A DNA stretch of 50,056 bases from Nitrospiria bacterium (GTDB lineage: Bacteria > Nitrospirota > UBA9217). The translations under genes and the position numbers were made by a program. The DNA is taken from NCBI GenBank assembly GCA_919902495.1, contig CAKKRC010000015.1:1-50056 (forward strand), given 5' to 3'. Under the pieces are notes generated by a model. It made no database searches and was not told the DNA's origin. It saw only the letters and a list, made by a program, of their open reading frames with translations. This document shows positions 15,539 to 23,488 of this stretch, piece after piece. How positions within the stretch are numbered: position 1 is the first letter of the stretch; the number at the start of each line of letters is the position of its first letter.

Positions 15539-16594
15539 TCACAGCTCCTTGCCGAGCTCGATCAGGTCCGCCTGGTAGCTCCCGATCTGTGCTCCGAGCC
15601 ACTCGACGTGGCGCTCGAACCTGTTCCTCATATTTTCATAGTAACGTGAGAGCTCTTCCAGGCGGTCGAGCGCTCTGAGCGAGCCGGTCTTTGTGATGCC
15701 GCGGTTCTTTGCGTCGATCTCACCGGACCTTCTCTTGAGGGCCGCCCTATCCGCCTCGTACGTTCTGATCGTATCCCTGACGGCATGGACCAGCGGGCCT
15801 GGGCCAGCGCCGCTAATGACCCCGGCGATCTCCTGCGATTTCGTGAACTCATCGGACCTGACGAGGAGCCAGACCTCTTCATATTTTCCCAGCTCCGACA
15901 GGCACTCAAAATACTTCTGCTGCTCACCGAGCGATCTCAGCTCATTCCTGAAATAGAGGACCTCTTCGTCGGTCAGATCCTTGTAGAGCGCCTCTCGCCG
16001 GTCATACGACCTGTCGCGATACGACGGCCCGATCTCCCGGGCCAATTCCAGGTCATCCTTGTCGACCAGGATGCGGCGTTCAGCAACGGCAGTGTTCAAC
16101 TTCCGCATGCGCGGCTCGAGCTTTTTCTTATCTCCGTCCAACGTTTGTATCATTGCACCGAGTTCGTCCGCCAGCTTCCGGGATCCCTTTGCCAGTTCCT
16201 CATACCGCGTGACCCATCCGGCCCCTGCATGTTGCTTCGAGAAAAAGCTGCTTACGTCGAGATCGCATTCAGCTGACATTCCCCTGAGCCAGTCGGCATA
16301 CTTTTGATACCATTCCAAAAGACCCTTGCGTTCATTCGCCTTGATGTCAGGATCACGGTTCGCCGCGGCTTCGGCCTGTTCGTTCAGCAAAGCGGTGGTT
16401 TCGTTCACGAACGCAAGCGTCCTGCCGAGGTCCTCAGAACGCCTCAGAAGGAACACCTGTTCCCTCCCGGTCCTTTTCTTGAACGGATCTTCCATGCGAG
16501 TTCCGGGGGCGTCAGCCGCGCCGGCAACCGATACAGGGAGCAGGAGGAACGCTGCAGCGAACAGACGGAACCAATAAAGCTTTGAAAAATGCAT
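15539..16594 (-). CDS. exported coiled-coil protein of unknown function
   Basis: I do not recognise this 351-residue protein. A clear signal peptide (residues 1-26, ending VAGAADA) is followed by a nearly all-helical body rich in Leu, Glu, Arg and Lys with heptad-like spacing (for example EELAKGSRKLADELGAMI and ALDRLEELSRYYENM), which suggests a periplasmic coiled coil. Only one cysteine pair is visible (CDLDV and YFECLSE). It is the last gene of a run of minus-strand genes with short gaps. Confidence 0.6.
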   Translation of the reverse strand: MHFSKLYWFRLFAAAFLLLPVSVAGAADAPGTRMEDPFKKRTGREQVFLLRRSEDLGRTLAFVNETTALLNEQAEAAANRDPDIKANERKGLLEWYQKYADWLRGMSAECDLDVSSFFSKQHAGAGWVTRYEELAKGSRKLADELGAMIQTLDGDKKKLEPRMRKLNTAVAERRILVDKDDLELAREIGPSYRDRSYDRREALYKDLTDEEVLYFRNELRSLGEQQKYFECLSELGKYEEVWLLVRSDEFTKSQEIAGVISGAGPGPLVHAVRDTIRTYEADRAALKRRSGEIDAKNRGITKTGSLRALDRLEELSRYYENMRNRFERHVEWLGAQIGSYQADLIELGKEL

Positions 16595-16622
16595 TTCGCT
16601 TGCCCTCTTAGTAACAAAGTGA

Positions 16623-17330
16623 CTAGACCGGTCTGATGTTTCCGATCAGCCTCATAAAATGCTCCGGGACCGCTGTTTCAAACGAAAGCCGCTGACCGGT
16701 AAACGGATGAGTAAAGGTTATCGAATGCGCGTGCAGTGCCAGCCACTGGTAACCATCGCCCTTTTTCCCATACTTTTTATCACCGACAACAGGATGTCCC
16801 TTATCCGATAAGTGAACGCGGATCTGGTGTTTTCTGCCGGTGAGCAGGTCAATTTCCAGCAGGCTGAAACCTCGGGCTTCCTTAAGCGTACGGTAAGCGG
16901 TATGGGACAGTTTTCCCTTCGAGGCATCGGATGTGGAATAGACGGTGAGCGCGCTGTTCTCGACCAGATAGCTGCTGATGGTCCCCTCCGGAGGGGTCAG
17001 GCAGCCGTACACGATCGCCAGATATCTTTTTTCCGTGTTTGTCCAGTCATCCTGCAAGTGCCGTTTGGCCTGCTCGTGTTTGGCAAAAACGAGGATGCCC
17101 GAGGTGTCCCGGTCCAGCCGATGGACAATGTACACCCGGTTCCGGGACCTGGAGTTCCCTTTGCGGACATAGTCGTTCAGGATGGCCTGGGCGGTATGGG
17201 ATTTGTCCCGCTCGGTGCCCATGGTCAGAAGGCCGACAGGCTTGTCAATGACGATGACGTCCTGGTCTTCGTACATAAGGGAAAGACCTTTTGGCCGATG
17301 TTTGGCAGGAGCGCTTTTTGTTTTGATCAC
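16623..17330 (-). CDS. RluA-family 23S/tRNA pseudouridine synthase
   Basis: The protein (235 residues from a GTG at 17330) has the RluA catalytic motif VHRLDRDTSGILVFAKH (catalytic Asp in HRLDRDTSG), the start motif YEDQDVIVIDKPVGLL, and GRKHQIRVHL near the C-terminus; there is no S4 domain. It isomerises uridine in structured RNA; which RNA cannot be told. The frame is open for 58 more codons upstream, but that part overlaps the 3' end of the preceding gene and is not protein-like. The GTG is chosen because CAGGGAC lies about 10 bases upstream, and it needs checking. Confidence 0.82.
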   Translation of the reverse strand: MIKTKSAPAKHRPKGLSLMYEDQDVIVIDKPVGLLTMGTERDKSHTAQAILNDYVRKGNSRSRNRVYIVHRLDRDTSGILVFAKHEQAKRHLQDDWTNTEKRYLAIVYGCLTPPEGTISSYLVENSALTVYSTSDASKGKLSHTAYRTLKEARGFSLLEIDLLTGRKHQIRVHLSDKGHPVVGDKKYGKKGDGYQWLALHAHSITFTHPFTGQRLSFETAVPEHFMRLIGNIRPV

Positions 17331-17373
17331 GTATGTAGAGTCCCTGAATAAAGAGTTCAGCGTTTTCCCGCCG

Positions 17374-18633
17374 TCACTTGTCGATCTGGTCGGCCACCTT
17401 CCGCAAGTCGGTCTGACGGAACGCCTCATAGGTGGTCCAGAGATCGAGGTTGCCCTTCTTGTCCCCGCTGGGCCTTCCCTCCTTCCATGTTTTTTCGAGC
17501 GCACGGATCCGGCTGACGACGATGATCTGCGGCACGCTGCGGGGCAGCTGCGGATCGAAGAAGTTCGGGTTCCTGCCGACGAGCGGCACGCACTTTGGGG
17601 TGCCCATCGCCACCAGACCGCTCTTGGTCATGTCGTTTCGGTCCTCGAGGAGGCAGGCTGGTGAGCTGCGATCGGCAGGAGACATGGCCGCCAGCTGCTC
17701 CCCGGCGGCTTTCACGCCGGCGATCACGCCTGCGAGGGGAGAGACTTTCGGGTCGCGGGACGCCCCGCGCTTCAGGACGGAGAGCGCATCGGCCTCATCG
17801 CGCTCCCAGTACCTCCGCTCGTGTTCGACCGCCGACGCGCCTTTGGACGCCATCTTGTCGATCGCCGCCTTGTATTTCGCCTGGCGGGCGGCGTATGCGT
17901 CGGGAGCGACAAAGGCCTCATACTTTTTCTGCTGATCAGCGATGTAGCTCTCCGCGTTGGCGGCGTCCGGCCGGCGTTTGGCGATGAAGGCCTTGAGGTA
18001 GCGCTCGCGGGAGATCGGCGTCCAGACGGGCCGTCCATTCTTCGTGATGATCAGCATGTCGCCGTAGGTCGGGAACCCGCCGATGTCGGCCGTGCGGACC
18101 AGCTCCTCGAAAAACGCCCCCTCATCGTCGCTGAGCATGTTGACACCGCCGCCTTTGGGGAGCAAATTCACATTGAATATGATGTGTACGGTCTCGTCGC
18201 CAATGTACCGCTCGCGCTGCTCCTGGCCGCCTGTCGTCCGGACCACCTCAACGTGCTCGAAGCTGCCCATCATGATGGAGCCTGCGATGGGATGGTTCTT
18301 CAGCTTCTTCGCGGAGGAAGGATAGACCGACACACCGTAGAGCGAGCCTGTGAGCGAGGGATCGACTCCCATCGGCGGATTCCAGACAGGCGATTTCCGG
18401 AAGATGTCAGCGATCCGCTGGAGCCGCGTCTTGAATGCGTCGGCGTCGGACGGGGTGAAGCCGAGGAGCTTGAGATCGCTTGCCGAGTGGCCGCCGCAGC
18501 TCCACGGCCGCCACGTGCCCGGCTCGTTCGACAGCGTTCGTGTCGTTGCTTTCTGCGCGCCCAGGGACGGCGCCGCGGTCAGCAGTATCACTGAAAAGAT
18601 AGTCAAAAACAGCCGGGTGAGGTGCAGCGTCAT
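17374..18633 (-). CDS. exported protein of unknown function (about 420 residues)
   Basis: I do not recognise this protein. A signal peptide of about 26 residues (MTLHLTRLFLTIFSVILLTA, then APSLGAQ) leads to a mature part with a Trp/Gly-rich start (GTWRPWSCGGHSASDLKLLGF), a block with conserved-looking loops (IFNVNLLPKGGGVNMLSDD) and a helical middle (residues about 230-310) rich in Lys, Ala and Asp. Cysteines are few. The start at 18633 has CAGGAGAAACCC upstream; an earlier ATG at 18675 lacks one. Confidence 0.65.
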   Translation of the reverse strand: MTLHLTRLFLTIFSVILLTAAPSLGAQKATTRTLSNEPGTWRPWSCGGHSASDLKLLGFTPSDADAFKTRLQRIADIFRKSPVWNPPMGVDPSLTGSLYGVSVYPSSAKKLKNHPIAGSIMMGSFEHVEVVRTTGGQEQRERYIGDETVHIIFNVNLLPKGGGVNMLSDDEGAFFEELVRTADIGGFPTYGDMLIITKNGRPVWTPISRERYLKAFIAKRRPDAANAESYIADQQKKYEAFVAPDAYAARQAKYKAAIDKMASKGASAVEHERRYWERDEADALSVLKRGASRDPKVSPLAGVIAGVKAAGEQLAAMSPADRSSPACLLEDRNDMTKSGLVAMGTPKCVPLVGRNPNFFDPQLPRSVPQIIVVSRIRALEKTWKEGRPSGDKKGNLDLWTTYEAFRQTDLRKVADQIDK

Positions 18634-18696
18634 GGGTTTCTCCTGGGGGAAAATAATAGTTTCACGTCTATCCATAGCCTTACCTGACCTTCTGGC

Positions 18697-19077
18697 TCAG
18701 TTCGGGATCCACTGGCCTTTCATATTGGTGCATTGTTTTTCGGCTTCCGCTGCAACGCCACCTTTTGGTTTGATGCCGAATCCCGGAAAACTGGTGTAGT
18801 AACGATAGTAGGATTCGTTATTTTTCCCTTTGAACATGACGCAAGAACCCACCCGCTTCTCGGTCGGGCAGGCGCCTCTGAGGAACGTCATCTTCTGTTT
18901 TTCACAGGACCTCTCCACATTTGCTGCTTTGTAGGAGGACCCGGTAAATTCGTTGCAAAACCCGCTGGCGGTGTTATTGCAGCTCCCCGCGATCACGGAG
19001 CTGGCACATTCGGCAACGTTTGAGCTTGAGAGTGATAGTACGGCCACCAATACGGATACATAATATAATTTTTGCAT
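18697..19077 (-). CDS. small cysteine-rich exported protein
   Basis: The 126-residue protein has a signal peptide (residues 1-25) and eight cysteines in the mature part (SCNNTASGFCNEF, SCEKQKM, GACPTEKRVGSCVMF, KQCTNMKG), spaced so that several disulfides are likely after export. It ends KGQWIPN. I know no family for it. AGGAGAG lies 9 bp before the ATG at 19077. Confidence 0.6.
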   Translation of the reverse strand: MQKLYYVSVLVAVLSLSSSNVAECASSVIAGSCNNTASGFCNEFTGSSYKAANVERSCEKQKMTFLRGACPTEKRVGSCVMFKGKNNESYYRYYTSFPGFGIKPKGGVAAEAEKQCTNMKGQWIPN

Positions 19078-19105
19078 ACAGAAACTCTCCTATAGGTTTG
19101 CTGTT

Positions 19106-19543
19106 CTACTCATCTTTGTTCAAAATGATATCAACCATGGTCTTTCGCGGCTGGCGGAACAGTTTCTTGACGCGGCGGCGGAATTCTTCCGAGGTTACAT
19201 GCTCTTCGTGCGTACCGATCACGATCCTGATCTTGGGAAACGTTTCTTCGAGCGCAGCTTTGTATTTTTCCTTGAACGGGCAGAGCGCCTTCACGCAATA
19301 AGCGAAATGTATCGTATCAACGCCAAAATCGGTCAACGCGCGGATCCTTCCGATCAGCTTGTCCGGGCCGGTAAGCGTTGGGCAGCCGGGGCAATTTATG
19401 ATGCCGGCCAGGGTGAGCTTCTCATTCTCAGGATATTCGGCGAACGTCCCTTTTCGCTTTCGAAAGTCAGCGAGGCAGCTCACCGATGAGCAGCCAAGGT
19501 CCTGGGTGGCGTTGGAGCATGTCAAAATACCGATCTTTGCCAT
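19106..19543 (-). CDS. CGGC domain protein (putative metal-binding)
   Basis: This 145-residue protein matches the CGGC domain family: an early segment CSNATQDLGCSSVSCLADF, a middle NCPGCPTLTGPDKLIGRI (the CxxC of the name is present as CPGC) and a later HFAYCVKALCPFKEKY. The spacing of conserved cysteines suggests binding of zinc or another soft metal. Function is not established. AAAGGAGC precedes the ATG at 19543. Confidence 0.75.
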   Translation of the reverse strand: MAKIGILTCSNATQDLGCSSVSCLADFRKRKGTFAEYPENEKLTLAGIINCPGCPTLTGPDKLIGRIRALTDFGVDTIHFAYCVKALCPFKEKYKAALEETFPKIRIVIGTHEEHVTSEEFRRRVKKLFRQPRKTMVDIILNKDE

Positions 19544-19582
19544 ATGCGGTGCTCCTTTCGCGGAGGAGAGGGGGGCGCGAAG

Positions 19583-19942
19583 CTAACCGGCCGCCTGCTT
19601 CTTGGCGGCCCGTGTTGCGCGCTTGGTCAGACGAGCGGTGGGAACGAGCTTGATCTCCAGACGACAGCCGACCGCCCGCGCATACTTCTTGAGCGTAGTC
19701 AGAGACGGTGCATGCTTACCCGCAGCTTCCAAACGTGACACTGCACTTTTTGTCGTCCCCATTAACTCAGCAACGGCTTCCTGAGTGAGGCCGAACTTTG
19801 AACGAGCGGCAAGCATCTCACGGGTAAGCCGATACTCTTCTTCCAGATCCTCGTATGCTTTCCTGAACCCTTTCCGTTTAGATGCTTTTTTGAGGAAAGC
19901 TTCATGGTCATGGGAAACGGGTTTATATTTTAAATCAGCCAT
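19583..19942 (-). CDS. HigA/XRE-family antitoxin
   Basis: The 119-residue protein has an XRE-type helix-turn-helix in its middle: FGLTQEAVAELMGTTKSAVSRLEAAGK (about residues 49-75) and then SLTTLKKYARAVGCRLEI. Antitoxins of the HigA type in HigBA pairs have this layout with a C-terminal tail. It overlaps the toxin gene by 8 bp and is probably translated with it. Toxin-first order is the HigBA order. It would repress the pair's own promoter through the HTH. It ends in a Lys/Arg-rich tail. Confidence 0.82.
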   Translation of the reverse strand: MADLKYKPVSHDHEAFLKKASKRKGFRKAYEDLEEEYRLTREMLAARSKFGLTQEAVAELMGTTKSAVSRLEAAGKHAPSLTTLKKYARAVGCRLEIKLVPTARLTKRATRAAKKQAAG

Positions 19943-20261
19943 TTCGCACCTCCTTCATTCTTTTCCGGGCAAGGCGTAGTTCTTTTTCAGGGGTTTCTTG
20001 TGTCTTCTTTACAAATGCATGAAGCATCACAATATGTTGACCAACAACGAAGCAGTATAATGCACGACCAATGCCTTCACGGCCGCGTGGCCGCAATTCA
20101 AAAAGACCATCGCCCATGGCGCGGGAATGCGGCATCCGCAGATTCGGCCCAAACTCCATTAGAAGTACTACTAACCGGGCATAATCAGCCAATATACCGT
20201 CGGGCCAGCTTTCGATGTCGTTTTTGACACGGACATGGAAGTACTCGACGGTATATTTCAT
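19935..20261 (-). CDS. RelE/HigB-like toxin (Gp49-like)
   Basis: This 108-residue protein has the RelE/HigB fold pattern: ILADYARLVVLLMEFGPNLRM, then DGLFELRPRG and a beta strand pair GRALYCFVVGQHIVMLHAFVKK, ending in KELRLARKRMKEV. LFELR and HAFVKK are the family signature. RelE/HigB toxins cut mRNA on the ribosome. Its start at 20261 has no Shine-Dalgarno sequence and sits 7 bp after a -10 box (20269-20274), so the message is probably leaderless. The frame is open to 20537, but that part is repeat sequence. Confidence 0.82.
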   Translation of the reverse strand: MKYTVEYFHVRVKNDIESWPDGILADYARLVVLLMEFGPNLRMPHSRAMGDGLFELRPRGREGIGRALYCFVVGQHIVMLHAFVKKTQETPEKELRLARKRMKEVRNG

Positions 20262-20268
20262 GTTCGGT

Positions 20269-20297
20269 ATGTTAGCAAATATGATAACCGCTGTCAA
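20269..20297 (-). promoter_or_regulatory. promoter of the toxin-antitoxin pair
   Basis: On the minus strand TTGACA (20297-20292), a 17-bp spacer and TAACAT (20274-20269) precede the toxin ATG by 7 bp. The whole unit is a good sigma70 promoter with almost no untranslated leader. Confidence 0.65.
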
Positions 20298-20423
20298 GTA
20301 TTCTGATATGAGGTGGGCTGGAGCGATCGGTCGGCGTAAAGGATGTTTTTGTTGACGATCAGCGATGAGTCGCTTATCGTGAATCCCTGATGGGGGCCAG
20401 CTGACCCGCCGGGGGGAAGGGAG

Positions 20424-20869
20424 AACGAGTCTGTAGAATAAGTACCTTTTCAAGCCCCAACGCACCAGGCGTCGTCTAGCGCGATTAAACTTCTGCGATG
20501 TCGCTCGATGATAGCTATGTGAGGGAAAGCCCGTCATTCGCCCTCATAAGCATCGCTGCCCTCATTCCTATTATCATCAGTGGAATTTCATTGTTGTCCT
20601 GACAGTGCCAAAATAGGCCTTTCAGGGGGTTTTCCTACAGCCTCAACGAGTCTGTAGAATAAGTACCTTTTCAAGCCCCAACGCACCAGGCGTCGTCTAG
20701 CGCGATTAAACTTCTGCGATGTCGCTCGATGATAGCTATGTGAGGGAAAGCCCGTCATTCGCCCTCATAAGCATCGCTGCCCTCATTCCTATTATCATCA
20801 GTGGAATTTCATTGTTGTCCTGACAGTGCCAAAATAGGCCTTTCAGGGGGTTTTCCTACAGCCTCAACG
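20424..20869. repeat. exact 221-bp tandem duplication (possible geneless integron cassettes)
   Basis: Bases 20424-20648 are repeated without a single mismatch at 20645-20869, giving two head-to-tail copies of a 221-bp unit sharing the four bases AACG at the joint. On the minus strand each copy begins at a G/TTGAGG boundary, the cut point of integron core sites; the right end abuts the attC at 20862-20920. Neither copy has a convincing gene; a 56-residue open frame runs across the joint but its composition is not convincing. No complete attC could be drawn inside a copy, although CCTCAC and GTTGAGG lie about 105 bp apart. Nothing else is seen between 20298 and 20423. Confidence 0.9.
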
Positions 20870-20920
20870 CCGACGTGAGGGGCGCGATCTTCAGCGACCC
20901 TCTCGACGTCGTTGTTGGGC
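20862..20920 (-). other. attC site (59 bp) of the integron cassette array
   Basis: On the plus strand CCTCAAC (20862-20868) and GTTGGGC (20914-20920) flank an imperfect inner palindrome: CGACGTGAGGG pairs with CCCTC-TCG-ACGTCG. Read in cassette direction (minus strand) this is R'' GCCCAAC, paired inner boxes with unpaired bases on one side, and R' GTTGAGG. R'' fits the RYYYAAC consensus; R' fits GTTRRRY except for its last base. Confidence 0.72.
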
Positions 20921-20982
20921 AGTCCTGATTCCGTTTAAGTTAATCGGTAACCAGGTAGCGGCGGCGCCCTGACAACCGCAGA

Positions 20983-21129
20983 TCAATTTGCTTTCTTCCC
21001 AAAGATATATCCTACTATCATGCCAATCAACGTTGCAGCCTGCCCTTGAAGCTTGTCCATATAAGTTAAAAGAAATATGCCCAATAGGACAAGTAATGAA
21101 AGAACAAATTGCCTTGTTGAGCGAACCAT
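20983..21129 (-). CDS. small membrane peptide (48 residues), cassette gene
   Basis: The frame MVRSTRQFVLSLLVLLGIFL and onward encodes 48 residues, ending GYIFGKKAN, with two hydrophobic stretches (residues 8-22 and about 34-44) separated by YMDKLQGQ. It would be a small inner-membrane protein. A perfect AGGAGGG lies 4-10 bp upstream of the ATG. A core site, GTTAAAC, lies on the minus strand at 21146-21140, where a cassette start is expected, and the attC at 20862-20920 follows the gene. I do not know the family. The ribosome binding site and start codon sit in a hairpin arm (21128-21162). Confidence 0.62.
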   Translation of the reverse strand: MVRSTRQFVLSLLVLLGIFLLTYMDKLQGQAATLIGMIVGYIFGKKAN

Positions 21130-21162
21130 AGTCCCTCCTGTTTAACTTAATGAAGGGACTAT
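21128..21162 (-). promoter_or_regulatory. hairpin covering the ribosome binding site and start of the small peptide gene
   Basis: ATAGTCCCT (21128-21136) and AGGGACTAT (21154-21162) are perfect 9-bp complements enclosing 17 nt. In the minus-strand transcript the 3' arm holds part of the Shine-Dalgarno AGGAGGG and the first bases of the ATG, so folding would block initiation. Confidence 0.6.
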
Positions 21163-21226
21163 AATCTAAGTTTATTCAAATGTATCGAAACATAACGAGA
21201 AGAGATAAACAAAATAAGGTAATTCA

Positions 21227-22192
21227 CTATTTTGCGGTCTTCAAATATTTCTTATAGCCTCCATTAATAAGTGCAAGCGCATTTTTGTAATAGTTTTCGA
21301 TGCTTCTGATATCTACAATCAAGTTTTGCGAGGTCAAATCTTCGGTTTGAGTAAGTTTATCGATCTCACCAGCTATCTCTGTAAACGTTAGTCCACGTGC
21401 TTTCAAGTCATAAACAATTAAATAAAATTTCCATTTATCAGTTCTCACACGTCCTCTATTAGGCCTAAGCAATTCTTTTAGCTTTGGTATCAAGGATTTT
21501 TCTACGTCACTGATGTTAGCTGTTCTTGAGACGCCGAGAAAAATAGTGTCCTCGGGTCGTTTCTTAGAAATGTAGAGCAATTCCAATGGTGACGAATAAG
21601 CACGGCCAAACACAGGATGAGAATCAGTTTCACGTTTTAGCTGCTCAAACGTAAAGCACCTAACTAGTTCTCCAGATATTGGGGGATACAAGCTTTTCTT
21701 AAAGTCACAGTATCTTATTTCCGGACGCGGAAGTCCTCTTGCAAATACATTCATCTTTTCTAATTTTGCAAGTCTCTCGACTTCGTCCTGCGAAAGTTTT
21801 GCCTTTGGCACACGAAAACAAAAAGGCCGAATCATAAAGCAGTAATGCTTAAATAAGAATCTATTTATGTTTTTAAGGCCTGGATCGGATGTCATAAAAG
21901 CTTCATCTCCAACCCCTAATTCCTCCTCAACTTGCTCCATAAACCCATAAATCAAGTTGAGTTCCTTTTTGTACTTGGCGTGATCGTTGCGAGTGGCATT
22001 GTTGTTGGATAGCACTTTAACAATGGTAGCGTTTGTAAAGAAGCTATCAATTTTCTTTTCAAACTCATTGAATTTAGTTCTGTAGGCTGCTGACCTCCTA
22101 ACAAATTCCCATATCCAACCCTCAAAGGGCATACTATCCATATAAGCATAAGATTTCTTATTTAGTAGCGTACCCGATCTCTTTTTTGCCAT
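21227..22192 (-). CDS. cassette-encoded protein with WEFVRRS motif, unknown function
   Basis: The 321-residue protein has an N-terminal segment WIWEFVRRSAAYRTKFNEF, resembling the W-EF-RR-YR motif of DUF6499/DUF2285-type proteins (often called transcriptional regulators in phage and plasmid regions), then a long region without a recognised domain, and a C-terminal half with LRPNRGRVRTDKWKFYLIV followed by a helix-turn-helix-like stretch (ARGLTFTEIAGEIDKL). No membrane helix is evident. The gene is clearly more AT-rich than the host genes around it, as expected of a captured cassette. It is preceded by the core site R' GTTAGAC at 22228-22222. The start has only a weak ribosome-binding sequence. 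Confidence 0.6.
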   Translation of the reverse strand: MAKKRSGTLLNKKSYAYMDSMPFEGWIWEFVRRSAAYRTKFNEFEKKIDSFFTNATIVKVLSNNNATRNDHAKYKKELNLIYGFMEQVEEELGVGDEAFMTSDPGLKNINRFLFKHYCFMIRPFCFRVPKAKLSQDEVERLAKLEKMNVFARGLPRPEIRYCDFKKSLYPPISGELVRCFTFEQLKRETDSHPVFGRAYSSPLELLYISKKRPEDTIFLGVSRTANISDVEKSLIPKLKELLRPNRGRVRTDKWKFYLIVYDLKARGLTFTEIAGEIDKLTQTEDLTSQNLIVDIRSIENYYKNALALINGGYKKYLKTAK

Positions 22193-22221
22193 ATGTTTGC
22201 AGTTTTCCTATTTTCCTTCTG

Positions 22222-22280
22222 GTCTAACGCGGCGCTGACGCGCCGACCTTGGCGCGTCGCCGTCGAGCGCCAGGTTAATT
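22222..22280 (-). other. attC site (59 bp)
   Basis: Plus strand GTCTAAC (22222-22228) and GTTAATT (22274-22280) bracket a palindrome in which GGCGCTGAC pairs with GTC-G-AGCGCC (one extrahelical G) and GCGCC pairs with GGCGC inside. In cassette direction R'' is AATTAAC and R' is GTTAGAC, a perfect GTTRRRY. R'' is the exact complement of the first seven bases (GTTAATT) of the cassette to which this attC belongs. Confidence 0.85.
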
Positions 22281-22290
22281 CTTTTCTGCT

Positions 22291-23418
22291 TCAGTGCCAA
22301 CCCATCTTCTTCTCGTATTCCTGGATAAGCTCGACGTTCTTCTTTTCTGTTTCGTTAAGGTCGGTTTCTTTGAAATCAGGTTTCGGTTTATACCATGGGG
22401 ACTTTTCAAATATCTGCTTCATCTCAGGCGTTGTAAAAACCCTTCCATGGCGGGCATAGATTTCATTACGGAGGGCTTTAATGCAAAGACGAGGCATGGG
22501 GTCTTTATCGCTAAAACGATCTTCATACCAATGTTCCAATTCATCAGTTCTGTAATTTCTGCGATTGCCTTCATACCGAGTCTTATTTTTAAAATATCCA
22601 GCGCAGCGATACATAGCGTCCGGAATCGGAGGCGGTTCATCTCTACTTGTAACTACGATACCCCCACCTTCAAAGAATCCCTGACCTTCATCAGCTGAAG
22701 TACTGTCAGCATCTTTGAGAAAAGTAACCACGCCGAGATTTTCTTTTGGTTTCCAGTTCTGAAAGTGCCACTCGATTCGGTTACCCTTCCGCATGTAGCC
22801 CGATGGATATGCTCGCAAAGCTGTACCTGGGTGCTTCAAGTAGTCCATCGTGCTTTCACTCAGAATTAGTGAAAAATCCGCTTTTCCGATCGTTCCGCTC
22901 CATAAGGCCCCGGTTTCTACAACATAAATAAAGTAGGATGTTGATCGATCAAGTGAAAAGCCCCAAGTGCCAAGGTATTCAACTTTGACGTTTTTCTTCT
23001 CATGAGGTTGAAAAGAGATATCCCAGGCATTCATATGGAGAATGTAGCCACTCCGTTCATGCTGTAATACAATCTCTCCTTTCCCGCCCATTGGCCGCTT
23101 CTCGATATTTACGACCTTATCCTGTACCCAAGCTTTGAAGCTCTTTGGAGCTGAGGAGAAATAGGGGAACCCCATTTTCATGCTAATTGGCTGATCGGTA
23201 AGATTTTCGAACAGAAAGGTCGCATTAACCTTAACATCTTCTGTAATACCTTTCGTGTTTGCGGGAACCATCACTACTTCTTCTGATACCATCCGAATCT
23301 TATTATTTTGAACGGGAATGACGGTATTACCGTCTGTTGAAGAAACCTCGACTCCATCAGCCCAAACAGTGGCAGTAATAAAGAAGAGCAAAGCGATGAC
23401 GGTGGCGATTTTATTCAT
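22291..23418 (-). CDS. exported protein with C-terminal YARHG domain, cassette gene
   Basis: The 375-residue protein starts with a signal peptide (residues 1-20, MNKIATVIALLFFITATVWA). The middle resembles the DUF4424 family (NNKIRMVSEEVVMVPA followed by ATFLFENLTDQPISMKMGFPYF). The C-terminus has the YARHG motif: LCIKALRNEIYARHGRVF, then PWYKPKPDF and a final helix. YARHG domains are extracellular and found in many cell-surface proteins of unknown role. The stop is 11 bp before the attC at 22280. In the transcript it is preceded by GAAAGGGACT, a good ribosome binding site. AT-rich compared with host genes. Confidence 0.72.
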   Translation of the reverse strand: MNKIATVIALLFFITATVWADGVEVSSTDGNTVIPVQNNKIRMVSEEVVMVPANTKGITEDVKVNATFLFENLTDQPISMKMGFPYFSSAPKSFKAWVQDKVVNIEKRPMGGKGEIVLQHERSGYILHMNAWDISFQPHEKKNVKVEYLGTWGFSLDRSTSYFIYVVETGALWSGTIGKADFSLILSESTMDYLKHPGTALRAYPSGYMRKGNRIEWHFQNWKPKENLGVVTFLKDADSTSADEGQGFFEGGGIVVTSRDEPPPIPDAMYRCAGYFKNKTRYEGNRRNYRTDELEHWYEDRFSDKDPMPRLCIKALRNEIYARHGRVFTTPEMKQIFEKSPWYKPKPDFKETDLNETEKKNVELIQEYEKKMGWH

Positions 23419-23430
23419 AGTCCCTTTCAG

Positions 23431-23488
23431 AATTAACGCGAAGATGAGCGGCGGGCGAAGCCCGACCGTCTCGATCTTCTGGTTGGAT
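23431..23488 (-). other. attC site (58 bp)
   Basis: Plus strand AATTAAC (23431-23437) and GTTGGAT (23482-23488) flank GAAGATGAG pairing with CTC-G-ATCTTC, then CGG/CCG and GGGC/GCCC toward the loop. In cassette direction R'' is ATCCAAC and R' is GTTAATT. The unpaired G on one side is the extrahelical base typical of attC. The stop codon of the upstream cassette gene overlaps it by one base. Confidence 0.85.

Noticed and set aside
19540-19600. attC at the end of the HigA gene (CTTTCGCGG...GCGCGAAG hairpin)
   Set aside because: It lacks an R''/R' pair with AAC and GTT ends at a suitable spacing, so the toxin-antitoxin pair cannot be called a cassette from sequence.
20424-20869. CRISPR or insertion sequence in the duplicated unit
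   Set aside because: Only two long adjacent copies with no spacers, no terminal inverted repeats and no transposase.
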